DNA of 64,000 nucleotides from Xanthomarina gelatinilytica. Its GTDB lineage: Bacteria > Bacteroidota > Bacteroidia > Flavobacteriales > Flavobacteriaceae. The position numbers and the translations under genes are program-made. Position 1 is the stretch's first letter; every line of letters starts with the position of its first letter. Shown one piece after another: positions 35,964 through 43,710 of the stretch. The notes under the pieces were generated by a model. The model did no database searches and was not told the DNA's origin. It saw nothing but the letters and a program-made list of their open reading frames with translations. The DNA lies in contig NZ_ANLA01000004.1 of assembly GCF_000348685.1 (NCBI RefSeq), positions 248,001 to 312,000 on the forward strand, written 5' to 3'.

Positions 35964-36725
35964 TTATAGTTCACTTAATTGAAATTTTGCTTCCTGATAA
36001 CCCATTTCAAAAGCTTCTTTGGCATGCGATTTTGAAAAAATTTCATATTTCCCCAATTCTTTGGGAGCAATAAATACATCACAAAACTTAAATTTATCTT
36101 CGGAAGCGTTTACACGTGTAATCTTATAGGCGCGTTCCAGTACAGATCTTGTGGTTTTTAATTGTTTTTTGGAAGTTTCCAAAAGCGAATTTAAAAACAC
36201 ACCAATAATTTTATCGCAACAAATCTGTAAGGGCTCTATAGGAAAGTTATTTGTAACTCCTCCATCGCATAATAATAAATCGTTAAAAACTATAGGTGAA
36301 AAAACACCAGGAACAGAAGAGGAGGCAATAATGGGTTTTATAAGAGGTCCTTTATTAAAAAAATGGGTTTTGCCGTCTATTAAATCGGTAGTGGCTATAA
36401 ACATGGGGATTTTTAAGCTTTCAAAACTATCTTCCTTTAAATGTGTTTTTAAAAGCTTTTCAATTTTAGAGCCATCAATTAAACCAGGTTTTTTAAATGT
36501 GTAATTTTGATAGGAAAACAATTCGGTTTTTATAAACACATCAAAAATCTCATTGTATGTACATCCTGCAGCATACAAGGAACCCACGATAGCTCCTGCA
36601 CTTGTACCAGATATAAAATCTGGTTTTATCCCCAGTTCTTCCATGGCTTTTAAAACACCTATATGAGCAACCCCTCGATAACCTCCACCAGATAAAACAA
36701 GTCCCAGTTTAATTGACTTTTGCAT
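35964..36725 (-). CDS. Patatin-like phospholipase family protein
   Basis: This 253-residue lipid acyl hydrolase has the oxyanion loop SGGGYRGVAHIGVL, the nucleophile Ser42 in GTSAG and the catalytic Asp154 in CDGGVTNNFP, which together form a complete Ser-Asp dyad. No signal peptide is visible, so it probably acts at the cytoplasmic side of the membrane on phospholipid or related esters. It belongs to the RssA/YlbK-like bacterial group. No operon partner is evident. Confidence 0.9.
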   Translation of the reverse strand: MQKSIKLGLVLSGGGYRGVAHIGVLKAMEELGIKPDFISGTSAGAIVGSLYAAGCTYNEIFDVFIKTELFSYQNYTFKKPGLIDGSKIEKLLKTHLKEDSFESLKIPMFIATTDLIDGKTHFFNKGPLIKPIIASSSVPGVFSPIVFNDLLLCDGGVTNNFPIEPLQICCDKIIGVFLNSLLETSKKQLKTTRSVLERAYKITRVNASEDKFKFCDVFIAPKELGKYEIFSKSHAKEAFEMGYQEAKFQLSEL

Positions 36726-36803
36726 TGATTGCTAATTTTAAATAACCATCAAACTAAAATACGTAAAATTTTTGTTTAACATGAAGCCTATGAAAACATT
36801 GAA

Positions 36804-37139
36804 TCAATACATCAAATGCTGTTTTGATTTGTTAAGCCAACCTGCTTGATTTTCATAATCAACAAAATATATTTTTAAATCGGCTTGGTTTTCATAATCT
36901 ACATAATAGATGCTTTTTTTTGCTTGATTTTCATACTCTGTGAAAAACCATTTTCCATTATTTTTTCCAGCTTGATTGGCATATTTTACTTTGAACACCT
37001 TTAAATCGGCCTGATTCTCATAATCCACAACAAACACCTTAACATCGGCTTGATTGGCATATTGAACGGAATAAACCTTTTGTGAAAAACAAGTAAATCC
37101 AAAGCTAAGCACAAAAAACAAAGAGATAAGTAGTTTCAT
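36804..37139 (-). CDS. DUF6150-type secreted YxNQA-repeat protein
   Basis: This 111-residue protein has a signal peptide (about 1-19, LLISLFFVLSFGFTCFSQ). The mature part is almost entirely six copies of a short repeat with core YANQA or YENQA, the Tyr being at 27, 40, 53, 69, 82 and 95. Spacings of 13 residues and alternating hydrophobic residues (KVFVVDYENQADLKVF) suggest a small beta-repeat stack. It should be periplasmic or exported. No function is known to me. The coding repeats make the DNA look repetitive at 36840-37060. Confidence 0.75.
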   Translation of the reverse strand: MKLLISLFFVLSFGFTCFSQKVYSVQYANQADVKVFVVDYENQADLKVFKVKYANQAGKNNGKWFFTEYENQAKKSIYYVDYENQADLKIYFVDYENQAGWLNKSKQHLMY

Positions 37140-37218
37140 AAAAAAGGGTTTAAGTGTTGCTTAAATATACAAAAAGCTTTGGTTTTAAGTGCATTAGTTA
37201 AAATTGGAGCCCATAAAA

Positions 37219-37244
37219 AAACCTTTCGATTTCCCGAAAGGTTT
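37219..37244 (-). terminator. Intrinsic terminator after the tRNA gene
   Basis: The 10-bp stem AAACCTTTCG / CGAAAGGTTT with a 6-base loop, followed by Ts on the minus strand, begins 14 bases after the 3' end of the tRNA. Confidence 0.85.
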
Positions 37245-37257
37245 CTTTTCATTTCTG

Positions 37258-37331
37258 TGGTCCCACCTGGGCTCGAACCAGGGACTTTCTGATTATGAGT
37301 CAGATACTCTAACCAGCTGAGTTATAGGACC
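37258..37331 (-). tRNA. tRNA with CAT anticodon (elongator Met most likely)
   Basis: The minus strand folds as a full cloverleaf of 74 bases. The acceptor GGTCCTA pairs with TGGGACC (one G-U). The D arm is ACTC...GAGT, the anticodon stem TCTGA/TCAGA has loop CTCATAA (anticodon CAT), and the T arm is CCTGG-TTCGAGC-CCAGG, with discriminator A. CCA is not encoded. A closed G1-C72 pair and the absence of a GGG/CCC anticodon stem exclude the initiator. A tRNA-Ile2 with a lysidine-modified CAT anticodon cannot be fully excluded by eye. Confidence 0.92.
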
Positions 37332-37416
37332 TTTTTAGCATTTAGCTAACGCGACTTGTCTCTTTTCAGAAAGAGTGTGCAATATTACTACATATTTTCA
37401 AAGACTGCAAGATTTT

Positions 37417-37821
37417 TTATTCCTTTATTTCTTGGCACAACTCTATTAATACACCATTTGTTGATTTAGGATGTAAAAATGCTACCAGTTTGTTATCTGC
37501 TCCTTTTTTAGGTATCTCATTTAAAACAATAAAACCTTCGTCTTTCAACCTGGCTATTTCAGCATGAATGTCTGTAACATCAAAAGCTATATGATGTATG
37601 CCCTCCCCTTTCTTCTCTATGAATTTGGCAATGGGACTATCTGGTTTAGTGGCTTCAAGCAATTCTATTTTATTCTCCCCTACTTGAAAAAAAGAAGTAT
37701 TGACACCTTCACTGGCCACTTCTTCTATTTTATAATGTGGTTTGCCTAATAATTTGGAAAACAAACGATTGGATGCGTCTAAGTCTTTAACAGCAATACC
37801 TATGTGTTCAATTTTATTCAT
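37417..37821 (-). CDS. mce: Methylmalonyl-CoA epimerase
   Basis: This enzyme interconverts (R)- and (S)-methylmalonyl-CoA in the propionate/succinyl-CoA link. The 134-residue protein is of the vicinal oxygen chelate fold, with two beta-alpha-beta-beta-beta modules. Candidate metal ligands are His6 in EHIGIAV, the His pair at 76-77 in IHHIAFDV and Glu127 in VLIELCQ. The length and these motifs match bacterial epimerases. The mutase subunits are not in this window. Confidence 0.92.
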   Translation of the reverse strand: MNKIEHIGIAVKDLDASNRLFSKLLGKPHYKIEEVASEGVNTSFFQVGENKIELLEATKPDSPIAKFIEKKGEGIHHIAFDVTDIHAEIARLKDEGFIVLNEIPKKGADNKLVAFLHPKSTNGVLIELCQEIKE

Positions 37822-37904
37822 ATGAATGTTTCCCGAAAACGGAAATCTATATTTATTAAAACTAATTTAGTATCTTCAAAAATACAATAATCTTTAATTA
37901 TCCC

Positions 37905-37912
37905 TATTTTTG
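37905..37912 (+). promoter_or_regulatory. Candidate -7 element of the rbfA gene
   Basis: TATTTTTG, a TAnnTTTG match, is placed 83 bases before the rbfA GTG start. This implies an mRNA leader of roughly 75 bases. Confidence 0.4.
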
Positions 37913-37995
37913 CAAGGTAGAAATCCCTAATGGATTTTTTTGAAAACCAATGTCCAAGGGTGTAAATTGCTTAAGGCATTAAAAAAACTAGTATT

Positions 37996-38391
37996 GTGGA
38001 AGAAAGTCAAAGACAAAAAAAAATAGGATCTGTGTTACAGCGTGACTTGGTTGATGTGCTTCAAAAAGCAGCAACACAAGGTGGCTTGCAAGGCATACTT
38101 ATTTCGGTAACTAAAGTAAAGGTAACTGTCGATCTATCGGTTGCTAAGGTCTATTTAAGCATCTTTCCTAACGATAAAGGCAAAGAATTGATTCAAGGCA
38201 TTAAATCCAATGCGCCTTTAATTAAGCATGAATTGGCACAACGTACCAAGAACCAATTGAGACGCATGCCTGAACTTCAGTTTTATCTTGATGACTCGTT
38301 GGAGTATATAGACAAGATAGACAAGTCTCTAAAAGGTGAAGAGAACCCTTTAAAAAAACCAGATTTATTGGATAAACGTAAAAAATCTTAA
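37996..38391 (+). CDS. rbfA: Ribosome-binding factor A
   Basis: This 30S maturation factor has 131 residues. The start is a GTG codon (VEESQRQKKIGSVLQRDL...), because no ATG is available before the conserved domain. The KH-like fold shows ISVTKVKVTVDLSVAKVYLSIF and the segment LRRMPELQFYLDDSLEYIDKID, both family-typical. It is followed by the LolE-like permease gene after 68 bases. The C-terminal tail is Lys-rich. Confidence 0.93.
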   Translation: MEESQRQKKIGSVLQRDLVDVLQKAATQGGLQGILISVTKVKVTVDLSVAKVYLSIFPNDKGKELIQGIKSNAPLIKHELAQRTKNQLRRMPELQFYLDDSLEYIDKIDKSLKGEENPLKKPDLLDKRKKS

Positions 38392-38459
38392 TCGGTTTTA
38401 ATAAAACCTTCACAATAAAAGTCTTTTGTCAGTTAAATCTGTTTTAGCTGTTGTAATTT

Positions 38460-39665
38460 ATGAACTTCTCACTCTACATAGCCAAACGTTATTTGCTCTC
38501 CAAAAGCTCTAACAATGCTATTAATTTTATTACCATTATTGCTGCCATTGGCGTTGTTCTTGGCTCAGCCTCTCTTTTTATTGTGCTTTCCGGTTTTGCA
38601 GGTTTAAAGGATTTTACCCTGCAGTTTACTTCAATCATCGATCCAGATTTGAAAGCTGAAGCTTCTACTGGGAAATCTTTTGTAATTTCTGAAGATGAGT
38701 TTTCTAAGTTGAATAACTTGGAAAGTATTGCATCCTTTTCAAAAATTATTGAGGAACGTGTGTTTGTAACCTTCGAGGAAAAAAGTTACACAAGTGCTTA
38801 TATAAAAGGTGTTGACCAACATTTTGAAAAGGTAAACGCCATAGATTCCGTGGTAGTACTTGGTAGTTGGCTCACCCAAAAAACAAACCAGATCGTGTCT
38901 GGTTGGGGAATTGCCAATACCTTGTCCTTTGGGGTTTTGGATTATGGCAAACGCATCAATTTATATGTCCCAAAACCAGGAAAAGGGCAAATAACTTCTG
39001 CAAAACAGGCCTTTAATACCTTTAATGCTGTAAATGTTGGTGTTTTTGATGTTAATGAAAACTTAAACGACAAGTATATTTATGCTCCCATAGACATGGC
39101 TAGAGCGCTTTTAGGTTTTGATGAAAATGAAGTGACCTCTTTAGAGTTTAAATTGAAAGAAGAGGCTACAGAAGACCAAGCCAGGACAGAAATTACTTCA
39201 GTTTTGGGAGATAAGATCATTCTAAAAAACAGTGCCCAATTAAATGATGCGCTTTACAAAATGTTGAATACCGAAAATTTAGCTGTGTATTTAATTTTTA
39301 CCTTGGTCTTGATAATTGCGTTGTTTAATGTGATTGGTTCCATGATTATGATGATTCTGGATAAAAAAAGCAGCTTAAAAACGCTTTTTAATTTAGGAGC
39401 AACCATTCCAAACATTAGAAATATTTTTTTTCTTCAAGGAAGTTTAATGACCATTTTTGGTGGTTTGATAGGTTTGTTAATAGGTTGCATTATTGTTTGG
39501 TTGCAAAAAACCTTTTCGTTGATAATGATCACGCAAAGGTTACCCTATCCTGTAACTTTAAAAGCCGAAAACCTCTTAATAGTTTTTATAACCATTTCCG
39601 TTTTGGGCATCATTGCTTCAAAAATAGCTTCGGTAAGGATTTCAAAAAAACTGGTGTCTATCTAA
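38460..39665 (+). CDS. ABC transporter permease (FtsX/LolE-like)
   Basis: This 401-residue inner-membrane protein has one N-terminal transmembrane helix (about 20-45, FITIIAAIGVVLGSASLFIVL), a periplasmic domain of about 220 residues, and three C-terminal helices (about 275-300, 320-350 and 370-392). This is the MacB/FtsX layout of lipoprotein-release permeases. LolC/E-type lipoprotein sorting is the likely role. The matching ATPase is not adjacent; the lone ATPase at 18681 could be a partner but nothing shows it. Confidence 0.82.
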   Translation: MNFSLYIAKRYLLSKSSNNAINFITIIAAIGVVLGSASLFIVLSGFAGLKDFTLQFTSIIDPDLKAEASTGKSFVISEDEFSKLNNLESIASFSKIIEERVFVTFEEKSYTSAYIKGVDQHFEKVNAIDSVVVLGSWLTQKTNQIVSGWGIANTLSFGVLDYGKRINLYVPKPGKGQITSAKQAFNTFNAVNVGVFDVNENLNDKYIYAPIDMARALLGFDENEVTSLEFKLKEEATEDQARTEITSVLGDKIILKNSAQLNDALYKMLNTENLAVYLIFTLVLIIALFNVIGSMIMMILDKKSSLKTLFNLGATIPNIRNIFFLQGSLMTIFGGLIGLLIGCIIVWLQKTFSLIMITQRLPYPVTLKAENLLIVFITISVLGIIASKIASVRISKKLVSI

Positions 39666-39695
39666 TTTTCTTTTGTGGAATTTGGAGTTTGTTTG

Positions 39696-40688
39696 CTACA
39701 CAAACTGATAATCGGAAAAAGCATCCAAAACTTCATCAAAAGCAGCAAACACATCTTTCGATTCGTCACTGGTAACCATTTTCATTCTATATTCCTTAAA
39801 ATTTGGAATACCTTTAAAATAATTGGTATAATGTCTTCTGGTTTCAAACACACCAAGTTTCTCCCCTTTCCAGTCTATGGCCATTTGTAAATGTCTTCTG
39901 GCAGCTTCTACACGTTCTTCCAGGCTTACAGGTTCTAAATGTTCCCCTGTTTTAAAAAAATGCTTTACCTGCTTAAAAAACCAAGGGTTTCCAATGGTGG
40001 CACGACCAATCATACAGCCATCCAGGCCATACACATCTCGCATTTCCATGGCACGTTCTGGAGAATCCACATCGCCATTTCCAAACACGGGAATATGCAT
40101 TCTTGGATTGTTTTTCACTTCTGCTATGGGCTTCCAATCTGCATGCCCTTTATACATTTGGGCTCGGGTTCTTCCATGAATGGCTATGGCTTTACAACCA
40201 ACATCTTGTAATCTTTCGGCAACCTCAACAATTTTAATGGAATCGTGGTCCCAACCCAAACGGGTTTTAACGGTTATGGGAATGTTGGTACGTTTCACCA
40301 TTTCGGCAGTAAGTTGCTCCATTAAACAGACATCTTTTAAAATACCTGCTCCAGCACCTTTACTTACAACTTTTTTTACAGGACACCCAAAATTAATGTC
40401 TATGATATCTGGGTTTGATTTTTCAACAATATCTATGGTTTGAAGCATGCTTTCTAAATTGGCTCCAAAAATTTGAATGCCTACTGGACGTTCTTTTTCA
40501 TAAATATCCAGTTTCATGACACTTTTAGCAGCATCCCGAATCAAACCTTCACTGGAAATAAATTCGGTGTAAACCACATCTGCACCTTGTTCCTTGCACA
40601 AAGCACGAAAAGGTGGATCGCTTACATCCTCCATGGGAGCTAAAAGCAAAGGAAAATCTGGAAGTTCTATATGACCTATTTTTACCAC
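39696..40688 (-). CDS. dusB: tRNA-dihydrouridine synthase
   Basis: This FMN enzyme reduces uridine to dihydrouridine in tRNA D loops. The 330-residue TIM-barrel protein has LLLAPMEDVSDPPFR at the start, the catalytic Cys102 in INFGCPVKKVVSKGAG and the Lys/His region ITVKTRLGWDH and AIHGRTRAQMYKG. The FMN-phosphate motif FGNGDVDSPERA and GCMIGRATIGNPWFF follow. DusB is the best match among the Dus groups. The M28 peptidase gene lies upstream on the same strand, 41 bases away. Confidence 0.93.
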   Translation of the reverse strand: MVKIGHIELPDFPLLLAPMEDVSDPPFRALCKEQGADVVYTEFISSEGLIRDAAKSVMKLDIYEKERPVGIQIFGANLESMLQTIDIVEKSNPDIIDINFGCPVKKVVSKGAGAGILKDVCLMEQLTAEMVKRTNIPITVKTRLGWDHDSIKIVEVAERLQDVGCKAIAIHGRTRAQMYKGHADWKPIAEVKNNPRMHIPVFGNGDVDSPERAMEMRDVYGLDGCMIGRATIGNPWFFKQVKHFFKTGEHLEPVSLEERVEAARRHLQMAIDWKGEKLGVFETRRHYTNYFKGIPNFKEYRMKMVTSDESKDVFAAFDEVLDAFSDYQFV

Positions 40689-40729
40689 CTTTTTTATGTA
40701 TTAATTAGTTTGATTTTTGGAAAAATATA

Positions 40730-41953
40730 CTAAAATTGAATGCTTGCTTCAACTGTTTTACCATCTCTTTTTACTACCACTTGTGTGGAATCGCCAGCTT
40801 GAAAAACCGATAAAGCCCTCATATAGCTCATCATATCCACAATAGCGCTATCACCAAGTTTTATTACAATATCTCCTTTTTGCAAACCTGCTTTTTGTGC
40901 AGGTTTGTCTTCGCTTATTCCATCTACTCGCATGCCTTCCCCATCAAACAAATAATCAGGAACCACACCTAAACCAACTTTAAAACGAGGTGTTTCTTCA
41001 CTTTCATTTTTGGTTTTTCTAAAGGCCAATTTGCCACTTTTATCCAATTCGGTTATAACATCAAAAATATAGTTGGAAATGGCATCCATACCTTCGTAAT
41101 TCAACTTTTCGGTATCATCTCCAGGCTTGTGATAATCGTCATGTTGTCCTGTAAAAAAGTGCAGCACTGGAATATCCTGTAAGTAAAAAGAAGTGTGGTC
41201 ACTTGGTCCAACACCAGATTCGTTTTCAACAATTTTAAACCCAGGATTGGTTGCTGAAAGGGTTTGTTTCCAACGAGGAGAGGTTCCAACACCATAAACA
41301 GCTAAGGTGCTGTCTTGTTTTAAACGTCCTACCATGTCCATGTTTATCATGTAATTGGCTTTGCTTAAATCCAAGGTTGCATTTTTAGTAAAATAATTAG
41401 AGCCCAATAGGCCCATTTCTTCTCCAGAGAAAGCCATAAACAAATAATTGTTGGAGCTGTTTGCTGTTTTTAACTTACCAGCCAAATCCAACATAACGGC
41501 AACACCACTGGCATTATCGTCTGCTCCATTATGGATTTCTTTATCGCCTCTATGCAAAGAGCCTTCGCTGCCATACCCTAAGTGATCGTAATGAGCTCCT
41601 ATAATAATGGTGTTTTCTGCTTGATTGTCTATATATGCCAAAACATTGGTTCCTGTAATGGTGGAGTCTTCACCTGCATTGGTATAGTCTACTTCTCCAT
41701 GAGGACCTTTTTTAGGTTTAAATGTAAAAGTTTGATAAAATCCTTCGGTTCCTTTTGGCTGTAGTCCCAATTCTTTAAATCGCTCTACAATATATGCTGC
41801 AGCAGCTTGTTCTCCTTTAGTGCCAGTTTCTCGACCTTCTAATTTATCATCTGCCAGAAAAGCAACATCTTCTTTTATTTTGTTTTTATAGCTATATTCC
41901 TGTTTACAACCCAAAAGCGATATAAAAAGAACCAGTAACGATATTTTCTTCAT
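40730..41953 (-). CDS. M28-family zinc peptidase lipoprotein with PDZ domain
   Basis: This 407-residue envelope aminopeptidase-like protein has a lipoprotein signal with Cys16 (LFISLLGC). The M28 domain carries the two-zinc ligands in GAHYDHLGYG, HNGADDNASGVA, FSGEEMGLLGS and MINMDMVGR, and SDHTSFYLQ near its end. The C-terminal PDZ domain (about 315-407, with DGISEDKPAQKAGLQKGDIVIKLGD) probably governs substrate or partner binding. It shares a compact divergent promoter region with the TolB-like gene. Confidence 0.9.
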   Translation of the reverse strand: MKKISLLVLFISLLGCKQEYSYKNKIKEDVAFLADDKLEGRETGTKGEQAAAAYIVERFKELGLQPKGTEGFYQTFTFKPKKGPHGEVDYTNAGEDSTITGTNVLAYIDNQAENTIIIGAHYDHLGYGSEGSLHRGDKEIHNGADDNASGVAVMLDLAGKLKTANSSNNYLFMAFSGEEMGLLGSNYFTKNATLDLSKANYMINMDMVGRLKQDSTLAVYGVGTSPRWKQTLSATNPGFKIVENESGVGPSDHTSFYLQDIPVLHFFTGQHDDYHKPGDDTEKLNYEGMDAISNYIFDVITELDKSGKLAFRKTKNESEETPRFKVGLGVVPDYLFDGEGMRVDGISEDKPAQKAGLQKGDIVIKLGDSAIVDMMSYMRALSVFQAGDSTQVVVKRDGKTVEASIQF

Positions 41954-41964
41954 ATTATTAATGT

Positions 41965-41981
41965 TATTTTTGGCAAAATTA
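41965..41981. promoter_or_regulatory. Back-to-back divergent -7 elements
   Basis: The plus strand has TATTTTTG at 41965-41972 and the minus strand TAATTTTG at 41974-41981, one base apart. They point away from each other toward the TolB-like gene (start 42015) and the M28 peptidase (start 41953). Both fit TAnnTTTG. Confidence 0.5.
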
Positions 41982-42014
41982 TGGAATAATTGCCACTTAT
42001 TTAAACTTTAATCT

Positions 42015-43124
42015 ATGTCTCTATTTTTAAGACTTTTTTTTGGCTTGTTATTGGTAACAAGCATTGTATCCTGTAAAAATAAAAAAACACAAACTGAAGA
42101 TGCCAAAACTGGCGCCACTAAATGGGTAGACACCTTAATTTATGCAGATGAAGTTCATTTTAAATCTTTAAAGCAAATCACTTTTGGTGGCGACAATGCA
42201 GAGGCTTATTGGAGCTTTGATGACAAACAGTTAGTGTTTCAATCCAACAATAAAGACTGGAATGTAAACTGTGACCAAATGTTTTTAATGAATGCCGATG
42301 AAACCTTTAAGGACAAGATGCCTCCAATGATAAGCACTGGAAAAGGAAGGACCACATGTGCGTATTTCTTGCCAGATAACAAACATATCATTTATGCATC
42401 CACACATTTAGGTGGCGAAGATTGTCCTGAAACACCTTTACGAAAAAACGGTAAATACATTTGGCCAATTTATGATACATACGACATTTTTGTGGCCGAT
42501 CTAGAAGGTAATATTGTAAACCAACTAACCAATGAACCTGGTTATGATGCAGAGCCAACTGTGTCTCCCAAAGGTGATAAAATTGTGTTCACTTCCGATA
42601 GAAGTGGCGACTTGGAACTTTACACCATGAACATTGACGGGAGCGATGTGACACAGATTACTTTTGAACTAGGCTATGATGGTGGCGCTTTCTTTTCGCC
42701 AGATGGCACCAAAATCATTTTTCGTTCTTCCAGACCAAAAACCGAAGAAGCCATTAAGGAATATAAAGATCTGTTAGCCGAAGGCTTGGTACAACCAACC
42801 GAAATGGAACTCTATATCTGTAATGCTGATGGGAGTGAATTACGTCAATTAACCGATTTAGGAAACGCCAATTGGAGTCCATTTTTTCATCCATCTGGAG
42901 AAAAAATACTATTCTCCTCAAATTTTGAGTCTGAACGTGGTTTCCCTTTTAATTTGTATATGATAGATATTGATGGTAAAAACTTAAAACGCATTACCCA
43001 CAGCGATACTTTTGATGCTTTTCCTGTGTTTTCCAACGATGGTAAAAAACTTATTTTCTCTTCCAATAGAAATAATGGTGGTGGTCACGACACGAATTTG
43101 TTTATTGCAGAATGGCAAGACTAA
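42015..43124 (+). CDS. TolB-like beta-propeller lipoprotein
   Basis: This 369-residue protein has a lipoprotein signal (LLLVTSIVSC, Cys about 20). Repeated PD40/WD40-like blades follow, each with an FSPDG- or SDRSGDLELY-type core: GYDAEPTVSPKGDKIVFTSDRSG, GGAFFSPDGTKIIFRSSR, ANWSPFFHPSGEKILFSSNFE and DAFPVFSNDGKKLIFSSNR. Six blades are likely. Such propellers bind partners in the periplasm or at the outer membrane; no Tol-Pal genes are adjacent. The last 39 bases are duplicated just after the gene. Confidence 0.82.
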   Translation: MSLFLRLFFGLLLVTSIVSCKNKKTQTEDAKTGATKWVDTLIYADEVHFKSLKQITFGGDNAEAYWSFDDKQLVFQSNNKDWNVNCDQMFLMNADETFKDKMPPMISTGKGRTTCAYFLPDNKHIIYASTHLGGEDCPETPLRKNGKYIWPIYDTYDIFVADLEGNIVNQLTNEPGYDAEPTVSPKGDKIVFTSDRSGDLELYTMNIDGSDVTQITFELGYDGGAFFSPDGTKIIFRSSRPKTEEAIKEYKDLLAEGLVQPTEMELYICNADGSELRQLTDLGNANWSPFFHPSGEKILFSSNFESERGFPFNLYMIDIDGKNLKRITHSDTFDAFPVFSNDGKKLIFSSNRNNGGGHDTNLFIAEWQD

Positions 43125-43142
43125 ATTATTGACAGGCTGAAA
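43104..43142. repeat. Direct repeat, copy 1 (3' end of the TolB-like gene)
   Basis: This segment spans the last codons (IAEWQD, stop) and the first 18 bases after the gene. It recurs 60 bases later at 43164-43203 with about 35 of 39 bases equal. Confidence 0.8.
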
Positions 43143-43163
43143 TATCCAACTACTGATATCACT

Positions 43164-43203
43164 ATTGCAAAATGGCAAGACTGAAAGGATTGACAGGCTG
43201 AAA
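43164..43203. repeat. Direct repeat, copy 2
   Basis: This is a duplicate of the end of the TolB-like gene, reading IAKWQD and a stop, with no open frame leading into it. It looks like a small tandem duplication of a 60-base segment. Confidence 0.8.
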
Positions 43204-43232
43204 ATTAGTAAAACAGAAATAGAGTGTGAATT

Positions 43233-43661
43233 TTAATTTATTAGTTTTAATTCTTCAACATTTACTGCTAATGTGATTGTTTTTCTATTATTAAAATTTC
43301 CATGTTCAATTTGAAATTCAATTTTGCTGTCTTCCGTATTATTCCAATTAATGAATTTGGGATTATAAAGTTGGCCTATTTCGAAAAGATTTTGATTTGG
43401 GTATTCACCAAATTCAGATACGGCAACCAATAAGTTAAATGAAACTTCGCAGCTTTCGCGTCCTGCACTTCCACTTCCGTTATCCATTTTATAAATTCTT
43501 ACAGATACATAGTCCGTAACGATATCTCCAATCAATTCGGAGTTATTCAGGATTTTTATAAGACGGGAATTATTAGATTTATCTATTTTAAATTGATCCT
43601 GTGAATACAATGTTTGCAACATCCCAATTACAAATAGTATCAGAGTTAATTTATCTTTCAT
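43233..43661 (-). CDS. Hypothetical secreted protein
   Basis: This 142-residue protein has a signal peptide (LTLILFVIGMLQTLYS, about 5-20). The mature part, about 120 residues, is beta-rich with RIYKMDNGSGSAGRESCEVSFNLLVAVSEFGEYPNQNLF. I recognise no family and no catalytic motif. It lies 49 bases upstream of nothing on its strand and 49 bases downstream of the outer-membrane barrel gene, so it may be co-transcribed with it. Confidence 0.6.
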   Translation of the reverse strand: MKDKLTLILFVIGMLQTLYSQDQFKIDKSNNSRLIKILNNSELIGDIVTDYVSVRIYKMDNGSGSAGRESCEVSFNLLVAVSEFGEYPNQNLFEIGQLYNPKFINWNNTEDSKIEFQIEHGNFNNRKTITLAVNVEELKLIN

Positions 43662-43710
43662 ATTTATAATTGTTTTTACTTACCGTTACGTAAAGTGTTA
43701 ACAAGCAGAA

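Noticed and set aside
36830-37060. Spaced short DNA repeats resembling a CRISPR array
   Set aside because: The repeats are in frame and encode the YxNQA units; the units vary at synonymous and non-synonymous sites and have no constant spacer length.
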